Below, piece after piece: positions 55,501 through 64,000 of a stretch of 64,000 bases of DNA (positions are counted from its first letter, which is position 1; each line of letters begins with the position of its first letter). This stretch comes from Saccharomycopsis fibuligera x Saccharomycopsis cf. fibuligera (Eukaryota; Ascomycota; Saccharomycetes; Ascoideales; Saccharomycopsidaceae): NCBI GenBank assembly GCA_001936135.1, contig CP012814.1:806001-870000 (forward strand), in the 5' to 3' direction. Position numbers and translations under genes: made by a program. A model generated the notes under the pieces. It did no database searches and had not been told where the DNA came from. It saw nothing but the letters and a program-made list of their open reading frames with translations.

Positions 55501-55893
55501 TGGTGCAATAACTTGGAGATCAACGAAGCAGCCAACAGTTGCATTGTCTACTGCTGAAGCAGAGTATATGGCATTGTGTGAGGGTGCCAAAGAAGGCTTA
55601 TGGCTAAGGCAGTTGTTCAACGAGTTTGGCATTGCAATTGAGTCTGTCAAGATGTACGACGACAACCAGAGCTGCATTGAAATAGCCAAACACCCTAGCT
55701 CCCATCACAGAACGAAGCACATTGACATCAGGTTGAATTTCATCAGGGACCATATTGCCAAGGGCCGATTTCAGTTAGAGTACTTATCAACTGGAGTCAT
55801 GGTTGCCGATATCTTTACCAAAGCCATACCGGCCGACCAGTTCCAACTACTACGTGGTTATTGTGGGATGCGAGACTTTGAATTAAGAGAGGG
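52555..55893 (+). mobile_element. Copia-A internal region 6 (protease end to RNase H)
   Basis: Same left breakpoint (CGGCACCGC) as fragment 4 and a complete 3' end, in one open frame. It equals fragments 4+5 without the solo LTR and one GTGGG. Gag and the protease active site are missing. Confidence 0.9.
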
Positions 55894-56447
55894 TGTTGAG
55901 AGTAATAATTCAAAGATAGATCTAGTTGCTTCTAGAAAGTTCTAGAATATTCCATGAGTTTCCAGAGGATTCGATGTTGTTCTAGAATGTTCCACGATAT
56001 ACGAGAAAATACGAGATTGTTCGAGAACATTCTAGAAGGTTGCATAATATACGAGACATATACGAGAAAGCTCTAGAATCTTCCATGAAGTTCCATAATG
56101 TTCCATGAAGTTCCATAATGTTCCATGAAGTTCCATAGTGTTCCATGAAGTTCCATGATGTTCCATGATGTTCCAAGAAGTTCCATGATGTTCCATACAT
56201 TTCCGTGCAGTTCCGTGCATATCCGTGCAGTTCCGGAATATTCTAGAAGATTCTATGTGGCCACACTAGTCATGCATCAGTCCCGGCACAGCCACCCTGA
56301 CTGACTATAAATAAGGGGCGTCTCCTCCATCTTTGTGACTGATTGACGTTTTTCATATATAGGATATAGTTAATAACAACAAGTGTTTTGTGATTCATTT
56401 TCAGGATATAACGTTATGTCAAGTGATAGGTTTATCAAACTACAACA
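55894..56447 (+). repeat. Copia-A LTR 7
   Basis: 554 bp, last LTR of the first direct block. Its right edge meets inverted LTR 8. Confidence 0.9.
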
Positions 56448-56603
56448 TATTATGCAACCTTCTAGAATGTTCTCGAACAATCTCGTATTTTCTCGTATAT
56501 CGTGGAACATTCTAGAACAACATCGAATCCTCTGGAAACTCATGGAATATTCTAGAACTTTCTAGAAGCAACTAGATCTATCTTTGAATTATTACTCTCA
56601 ACA
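56448..56603 (-). repeat. Copia-A LTR 8, partial, inverted
   Basis: Reverse complement of the first 156 bp of the LTR; matches 55894-56049 in inverted order with about 400 bp between. It is the start of the 3' LTR of the inverted copy. Confidence 0.9.
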
Positions 56604-59324
56604 TTTGCTTCGTAGCCCAATAGCCTCTGCGAGTCACTCAGTTCTGATTCACTAGTATCTTCATCATCGTCGACCTCCTCAACAGTTGGTTCAATCTTTG
56701 GAGTGAGCAATGGAACCACGGCGCTTTCGCCAGTGGACCCATGCGGAACAAACGGGATAATGTCGCCGGTGGCAACTTTTCTAACTTTTGTCTCTGGTTT
56801 AGGCAATTCCCTCTCTGAATCGGAACTGGAGGACGAGGCTTCATATTCATCGTGGACCTCTTCAAGAACGTCGAACGGGTTTCTGGTTATTAAAGTCTTT
56901 GGAGCAACATGAGTTTTTGGTCTGGATCTCTTCCGTTTCACTTGTACCGGCAGGAAGCCATCTTTGTCAGTATCCGAGGGGACATCATCGTCACTATTGT
57001 CAACGTGTTTGTCAGTGTCGTCTTCAGCAGTGCTTTCATCTTCGCCAGTGCCAGCAGTATCGGCGGCTGCCACATCGGCTGGGATAAGTTCCTCATCCTG
57101 TACAGCAGTAACCGGTGAAATGCCTGGCACAGCGACAGACCCGTAGGTGGTAGTAGACACATTGTCAGCCATAGGCGCAGGGGTAGCCCACTTGAAAAAC
57201 GAATGTTGTTCATCAAACGTTACTTGTGCCGAGACAACTATCTGCCCGGCATCAGAATCATACATCCTGTATGCTTTGTGATCTCTGTCGTAGCCCATCA
57301 TGGCACACTTCTTCGAAGTTGCACTTAGCTTGCCATGTCTCAATGCAGCTGGCACAACACAATATCCAATGCATCCAAAGGTTCTCAAATGATCAAGCAG
57401 TGGTTCCATGTCGTACCACTTGGTGAACGGTATATCATTGCCAAGCACTCTTGTTGGGCTGCGATTGATCAAGTACGCAGCAGTTGCAACAGCTTCGGGC
57501 CAGAACTGAACCGGCGCAGCAGAGTGCAACATGAGAGTTCGCGCCTTCTCCTGAATGGTGCGATGCATCCTCTCAGCAACACCATTCTGATAGGAATGAT
57601 GCGGGACAGTTAGCTCATGGCGAATTCCACGCTCCTTCATGAACGCGTGCAACTTGTTGTTCACAAACTCCCCGCCGTTATCAGTTCTGATAGCTCCACA
57701 CACGTAGTTTCTGCCTTGACTCTTGAAATTGGTCTCACTGTATTTCACAAAATCAATAATCGCATCAGTGCAGTCTGATTTCCTTTTCAAGCACTTGATA
57801 TGGGTGTAACGAGTATAGGCATCAACGATTGTAAGAAAGTAGAGAGAGCCATCAACCGATCCATAGTTGAATGGCCCGCACACATCCATATGAAGTAGCT
57901 GCAATGGCTGTTGTGGCTTTGACCATCCATGCTTTGGTTCTCTTGTAACCGCCTTGCCTAATGCACACAGTTCACACACTTGCACATTCATATCTTCTGT
58001 AATATCACCGCACAAACCAAACTGTTTGTTAATCGCACGGAACACACCAAAGCTAGGATGGCCCAATCTTTGATGCCACAAATCTTTTCTATCAACCGCA
58101 ATGCCAGGGGCAGCTTTGTAAGCAAAGTGCTTGTCACTTCGAGAGCCCACTCTGTACAAGCCATGTGAGAGCCTGTCTTTGATACCCACAATATCCATCG
58201 AGGGGTACAACTTGATGCATTCATCTTCAAACAATAGTTTTGCTCCATTACCAGTTGCCTTTGAAATTGATAGTAAATTAGCGGTAGCCTCGGGTGCATA
58301 TAGAGCATCTAACAAGCTGACATCCTCACCGGTTGGTAGCTTGATAGATGCGGTGCCGCACCCAACGATCCTCAAACTGTTGCCACCAATACCATTAATC
58401 TCGCCGCTGTAGTCATGTAACTCAGTAAACAAGTCTCTGTCACAAATAATGTGGCTGGAAGCACCACTATCGAAGAACAAATCAGATCTCTTTGACTCGT
58501 GCCCTAAATATGCAAACCACGCACTACCAGTCAGTTTTCCATTTTTCTTTGGCTTTCGAATTTTCTCATTAAATTCATCCTTTGGCTGTTGACGACAGTC
58601 CCTTGCATAATGACCTATCTTGCCACAGTTGTAGCATTGACCATTATTGGCCTTTCTAGTGACAAGAGCAGTTTCAGTAGTAGTAACGGTAGACTTTGGG
58701 TCTTCCTTAATCAATTCTCTCGCGAGATCCATCGCGGATTCAACATCAAAGGTTTCCATGGAATTATGAGATGCTTGGTATGTTGTAATGATCTCCTTCA
58801 CAGCAGCTTCACCGTAGCCGGCGCGTTTGAGCTCAGCAAGAAATAAGCAAGTAAGAAACAGATCAGCAGTAACATTCTTGATAACCGAGACATTCAATGC
58901 ATCGAAGCTCGAGATCAACAGGTTGAGGTTAGAGCCATTCGACTTCCACTTGTGGTCAAAGAAGTCCGATAGCATACCAACAGCATTAAACACAGACATT
59001 GTACCATAGGAGGCTTTCAAATAGATAATCAAATCACGACCAGAACCATCATAACTGGATGCCTTTCTGAGAGCAGCACCAGTAACACCATTGACAATCA
59101 TCAATGTCAAGATATCATCCAAAGCCATTTGTAGTCTGGCTCTCGAGTCGTCCGAGCTTTCATCAGTAGCGCCGATATCATTGTCGACAAGGTACTTGTA
59201 CAAGCCAAGCCCTCTCATTTTCAATTTGATTGATACTAAGGAGAACCAATCGTGAAAGTTCTCCGAACCTTTCAATTTTTCATCTGAACTGAAGTTGGCT
59301 AGAGCACCTGGGGAACTCATAACC
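56604..59324 (-). mobile_element. Copia-A internal region 7, inverted (gag to integrase)
   Basis: Read on the minus strand: primer site, gag with CCHC knuckle, protease FFDSGASSH, integrase and the acidic linker, ending at LLGYEAN where LTR 8 begins. RT and RNase H are absent. One open frame; young. Confidence 0.9.
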
Positions 59325-59878
59325 TGTTGTAGTTTGATAAACCTATCACTTGACATAACGTTATATCCTGAAAATGAATCACAAAACACTTGTTGTTATT
59401 AACTATATCCTATATATGAAAAACGTCAATCAGTCACAAAGATGGAGGAGACGCCCCTTATTTATAGTCAGTCAGGGTGGCTGTGCCGGGACTGATGCAT
59501 GACTAGTGTGGCCACATAGAATCTTCTAGAATATTCCGGAACTGCACGGATATGCACGGAACTGCACGGAAATGTATGGAACATCATGGAACTTCTTGGA
59601 ACATCATGGAACATCATGGAACTTCATGGAACACTATGGAACTTCATGGAACATTATGGAACTTCATGGAACATTATGGAACTTCATGGAAGATTCTAGA
59701 GCTTTCTCGTATATGTCTCGTATATTATGCAACCTTCTAGAATGTTCTCGAACAATCTCGTATTTTCTCGTATATCGTGGAACATTCTAGAACAACATCG
59801 AATCCTCTGGAAACTCATGGAATATTCTAGAACTTTCTAGAAGCAACTGGATCTATCTTTGAATTATTACTCTCAACA
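59325..59878 (-). repeat. Copia-A LTR 9, inverted
   Basis: Complete 554-bp LTR, 5' LTR of the inverted copy 7. It abuts LTR 10 directly. Confidence 0.9.
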
Positions 59879-60412
59879 TCACTTGACATAACGTTATATC
59901 CTGAAAATGAATCACAAAACACTTTTTTGTTATTATCTATATCCTATATATGAAAAACATCAATTAGTCACAAAGATGGAGGAGACGCCCCTTATTTATA
60001 GTCAGTCAGGGTGGCTGTGCCGGGACTGATGCATGACTAGTGTGGCCACATAGAATATTCTAGAATATTCCGGAACTGCACGGATATGCACGGAACTGCA
60101 CGGAAATGTATGGAACATCATGGAACTTCTTGGAACATCATGGAACATCATGGAACTTCATGGAACACTATGGAACTTCATGGAACATTATGGAACTTCA
60201 TGGAACATTATGGAACTTCATGGAAGATTCTAGAGCTTTCTCGTATATGTCTCGTATATTATGCAACCTTCTAGAATGTTCTCGAACAATCTCGTATTTT
60301 CTCGTATATCGTGGAACATTCTAGAACAACATCGAAGCCTCTGGAAACTCATGGAATATTCTAGAACTTTCTAGAAGCAACTGGATCTATCTTTGAATTA
60401 TTACTCTCAACA
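59879..60412 (-). repeat. Copia-A LTR 10, inverted, nearly complete
   Basis: Lacks only the last 20 or so bp of the LTR, where LTR 9 begins. Shares the LTR 4/6 variants. It is the 3' LTR of fragment 8. Confidence 0.88.
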
Positions 60413-61444
60413 CTCTCTCTTAATTCAAAGTCTCGCATCCCACAATAACCACGTAGTAGTTGGAACTGGTCGGCCGGTATGGCTTTGGTAAAGATATCGG
60501 CAACCATGACTCCAGTTGATAAGTACTCTAACTGAATTCGGCCCTTGGCAATATGGTCCCTGATGAAATTCAACCTGATGTCAATGTGCTTCGTTCTGTG
60601 ATGGGAGCTAGGGTGTTTGGCTATTTCAATGCAGCTCTGGTTGTCGTCGTACATCTTGACAGACTCAATTGCAATGCCAAACTCGTTGAACAACTGCCTT
60701 AGCCATAAGCCTTCTTTGGCACCCTCACACAATGCCATATACTCTGCTTCAGCAGTAGACAATGCAACTGTTGGCTGCTTCTTTGATCTCCAAGTTATTG
60801 CACCACCAGCATATTTGAACACAAAGCCGGTGGTGGACTTTCTCGTAGCCTTGTCGTTTGCCCAGTCTGCATCACAGTAGCCCTGTAACTGAGTTGTCTG
60901 GTTGTTGCTTTGATAAAATAAACCAACATCTGCTGTGCCTTTCAAGTATCTTAGTACTCGTTTCGCAGCACGAATGTGGACCTCCTTGGGCTCTTTGAGG
61001 TATCTCGACAATACACCAACAACGTAGCTTATGTCTGCTCTGACCGTATTAGCAGCAAACAAGAGCTTTCCAATAATGGATCTGTACCTAGTAGCATCAC
61101 AGTCTTTACTGCCTGTGTCCGCGCTCGTCAAGTCCTGTCCGACAACTGCTGGTGTGGGTTCACTGTGACAGTCTTGCATTCCAAACTGGCTAAGCAACGA
61201 CTGAATGTAGTCTCGAAGACTCAACTTGATCCCACTCTCTGTCTGCTCAATGTTCATACCTAGGAACTTCTTTGTAGCACCCAAGTCTTTCATTTTAAAC
61301 TCATTCATTAGCTCTGTTTTCACAATGTCTATTGCTTCCTTGGTGCTACCAGCAATAAGCAAATCATCCACATATAGCGCAACCATCACAAAGGACTTTT
61401 CACTTTTGCGAGTGTATAGGCAATATTCAGCTTGATTCCGTCTG
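60413..61444 (-). mobile_element. Copia-A internal fragment 8, inverted (RT end and RNase H)
   Basis: Minus-strand RT from RRNQAEYCLY (about 61440) through YVDDLLIAG (about 61370) and RNase H to the 3' end. Its 5' side is cut by the oppositely oriented LTR 11. Broken; young. Confidence 0.88.
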
Positions 61445-61958
61445 TGTTGAGAGTAATAATTCAAAGATAGATCCAGTTGCTTCTAGAAAGTTCTAGAATA
61501 TTCCATGAGTTTCCAGAGGATTCGATGTTGTTCTAGAATGTTCCACGATATACGAGAAAATACGAGATTGTTCGAGAACATTCTAGAAGGTTGCATAATA
61601 TACGAGACATATACGAGAAAGCTCTAGAATCTTCCATCAAGTTCCATAATGTTCCATGAAGTTCCATGATGTTCCATGATGTTCCAAGAAGTTCCATGAT
61701 GTTCCATACATTTCCGTGCAGTTCCGTGCATATCCGTGCAGTTCCGGAATATTCTAGAAGATTCTATGTGGCCACACTAGTCATGCATCAGTCCCGGCAC
61801 AGCCACCCTGACTGACTATAAATAAGGGGCGTCTCCTCCATCTTTGTGACTGATTGACGTTTTTCATATATAGGATATAGTTAATAACAACAAGTGTTTT
61901 GTGATTCATTTTCAGGATATAACGTTATGTCAAGTGATAGGTTTATCAAACTACAACA
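61445..61958 (+). repeat. Copia-A LTR 11
   Basis: 514 bp, one 20-bp unit shorter than LTRs 1-3. TGTTGAGAG to CTACAACA, followed by the primer site. Confidence 0.9.
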
Positions 61959-64000
61959 GGTTATGAGTTCCCCAGGTGCTCTAGCCAACTTCAGTTCAGA
62001 TGAAAAATTGAAAGGTTCGGAGAACTTTCACGATTGGTTCTCCTTAGTATCAATCAAATTGAAAATGAGAGGGCTTGGCTTGTACAAGTACCTTGTCGAC
62101 AATGATATCGGCGCTACTGATGAAAGCTCGGACGACTCGAGAGCCAGACTACAAATGGCTTTGGATGATATCTTGACATTGATGATTGTCAATGGTGTTA
62201 CTGGTGCTGCTCTCAGAAAGGCATCCAGTTATGATGGTTCTGGTCGTGATTTGATTATCTATTTGAAAGCCTCCTATGGTACAATGTCTGTGTTTAATGC
62301 TGTTGGTATGCTATCGGACTTCTTTGACCACAAGTGGAAGTCGAATGGCTCTAACCTCAACCTGTTGATCTCGAGCTTCGATGCATTGAATGTCTCGGTT
62401 ATCAAGAATGTTACTGCTGATCTGTTTCTTACTTGCTTATTTCTTGCTGAGCTCAAACGCGCCGGCTACGGTGAAGCTGCTGTGAAGGAGATCATTACAA
62501 CATACCAAGCATCTCATAATTCCATGGAAACCTTTGATGTTGAATCCGCGATGGATCTCGCGAGAGAATTGATTAAGGAAGACCCAAAGTCTACCGTTAC
62601 TACTACTGAAACTGCTCTTGTCACTAGAAAGGCCAATAATGGTCAATGCTACAACTGTGGCAAGATAGGTCATTATGCAAGGGACTGTCGTCAACAGCCA
62701 AAGGATGAATTTAATGAGAAAATTCGAAAGCCAAAGAAAAATGGAAAACTGACTGGTAGTGCGTGGTTTGCATATTTAGGGCACGAGTCAAAGAGATCTG
62801 ATTTGTTCTTCGATAGTGGTGCTTCCAGCCACATTATTTGTGACAGAGACTTGTTTACTGAGTTACATGACTACAGCGGCGAGATTAATGGTATTGGTGG
62901 CAACAGTTTGAAGATCGTTGGGTGCGGCACCGCATCTATCAAGCTACCAACCGGTGAGGATGTCAGCTTGTTAGATGCTCTATATGCACCCGAGGCTACC
63001 GCTAATTTACTATCAATTTCAAAGGCAACTGGTAATGGAGCAAAACTATTGTTTGAAGATGAATGCATCAAGTTGTACCCCTCGATGGATATTGTGGGTA
63101 TCAAAGACAGGCTCTCACATGGCTTGTACAGAGTGGGCTCTCGAAGTGACAAGCACTTTGCTTACAAAGCTGCCCCTGGCATTGCGGTTGATAGAAAAGA
63201 TTTGTGGCATCAAAGATTGGGCCATCCTAGCTTTGGTGTGTTCCGTGCGATTAACAAACAGTTTGGTTTGTGCGGTGATATTACAGAAGATATGAATGTG
63301 CAAGTGTGTGAACTGTGTGCATTAGGCAAGGCGGTTACAAGAAAACCAAAGCATGGATGGTCAAAGCCACAACAGCCATTGCAGCTACTTCATATGGATG
63401 TGTGCGGGCCATTCAACTATGGATCGGTTGATGGCTCTCTCTACTTTCTTACAATCGTTGATGCCTATACTCGTTTCACCCATATCAAGTGCTTGAAAAG
63501 GAAATCAGACTGCACTGATGCGATTATTGATTTTGTGAAATACAGTGAGACCAATTTCAAGAGTCAAGGCAGAAACTACGTGTGTGGAGCTATCAGAACT
63601 GATAACGGCGGGGAGTTTGTGAACAACAAGTTGCACGCGTTCATGAAGGAGCGTGGAATTCGCCATGAGCTAACTGTCCCGCATCATTCCTATCAGAATG
63701 GTGTTGCTGAGAGGATGCATCGCACCATTCAGGAGAAGGCGCGAACTCTCATGTTGCACTCTGCTGCGCCGGTTCAGTTCTGGCCCGAAGCTGTTGCAAC
63801 TGCTGCGTACTTGATCAATCGCAGCCCAACAAGAGTGCTTGGCAATGATATACCGTTCACCAAGTGGTACGACATGGAACCACTGCTTGATCATTTGAGA
63901 ACCTTTGGATGCATTGGATATTGTGTTGTGCCAGCTGCATTGAGACATGGCAAGCTAAGTGCAACTTCGAAGAAGTGTGCCATGATGGGCTACGACAGAG
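61959..64000 (+). mobile_element. Copia-A internal region 9, runs off window
   Basis: Primer site, gag, CCHC knuckle (about 62648), protease FFDSGASSH (about 62811) and integrase with DNGGEF (about 63603); open to the window end. It cannot be judged whole or broken. Confidence 0.88.

Noticed and set aside
59325-60412. LTR 9/LTR 10 pair as an integrated two-LTR circle junction
   Set aside because: A circle junction would join CTACAACA to TGTTGAG with both LTRs complete; LTR 10 lacks its last bases, so insertion near its end or recombination explains it better.

Overview
The window reads as a gene-poor, retrotransposon-filled region of a budding-yeast-like fungal genome. Four tRNA genes are recognisable: Leu-AAG, and Met-CAT, Lys-CTT and Pro-TGG with introns. 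The elements are of fungal type: L1/Zorro-like LINEs, Ty3-like gypsy elements placed beside tRNA genes, and Ty5/copia-like elements whose primer site matches initiator tRNA-Met. The tRNA introns, including one in elongator tRNA-Met, fit early-branching Saccharomycotina (inference). I found no single-copy host protein gene in 64 kb.

Layout. 1-4652: 3' two-thirds of a LINE (copy 1). 4653-9408: a short repeat fragment, then a Ty3/gypsy element (gypsy-1) ending 12 bp upstream of tRNA-Leu (9421-9502). 9515-15605: old LTR debris (families C and D) and a heavily decayed copia element (copia-D). 16086-16171 (-): tRNA-Met, with a second Ty3/gypsy element (gypsy-2, 16183-22336) starting 11 bp from its 5' end; the 3' part of gypsy-2 holds a 4 x 54 bp tandem repeat. 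22337-23585: nested LTR pieces and a divergent LINE scrap. 23604-23686: tRNA-Lys. 23725-26679: LTR debris and unrecognised DNA. 26687-26793 (-): tRNA-Pro with a solo gypsy-1 LTR 12 bp upstream. 27180-33349: LINE copy 2, with a complete ORF1 and a decayed ORF2, cut by copia-B (33350-36642, minus). 36643-64000: an array of eleven LTRs and LTR-bounded internal regions of one young copia family (copia-A), first direct, then inverted, then direct again. One copy (42708-48101, long ORF 43177-47598) looks whole.

How it works together. The parts are retrotransposon machinery (gag, protease, integrase, RT, RNase H; or LINE ORF1 and endonuclease/RT) plus tRNA genes that seem to act as landing sites for the gypsy elements. 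The most striking signal is in the copia-A LTR: several perfect heat-shock-element arrays (alternating TTC/GAA in 5-bp steps) and a 10-bp-period repeat upstream of a TATA box, which suggests HSF-driven, stress-responsive transcription. The copia-A array also records its own history: a solo LTR with a 5-bp target duplication lies inside another copy's pol, and the arithmetic shows that a 3.9-kb unit is tandemly duplicated.
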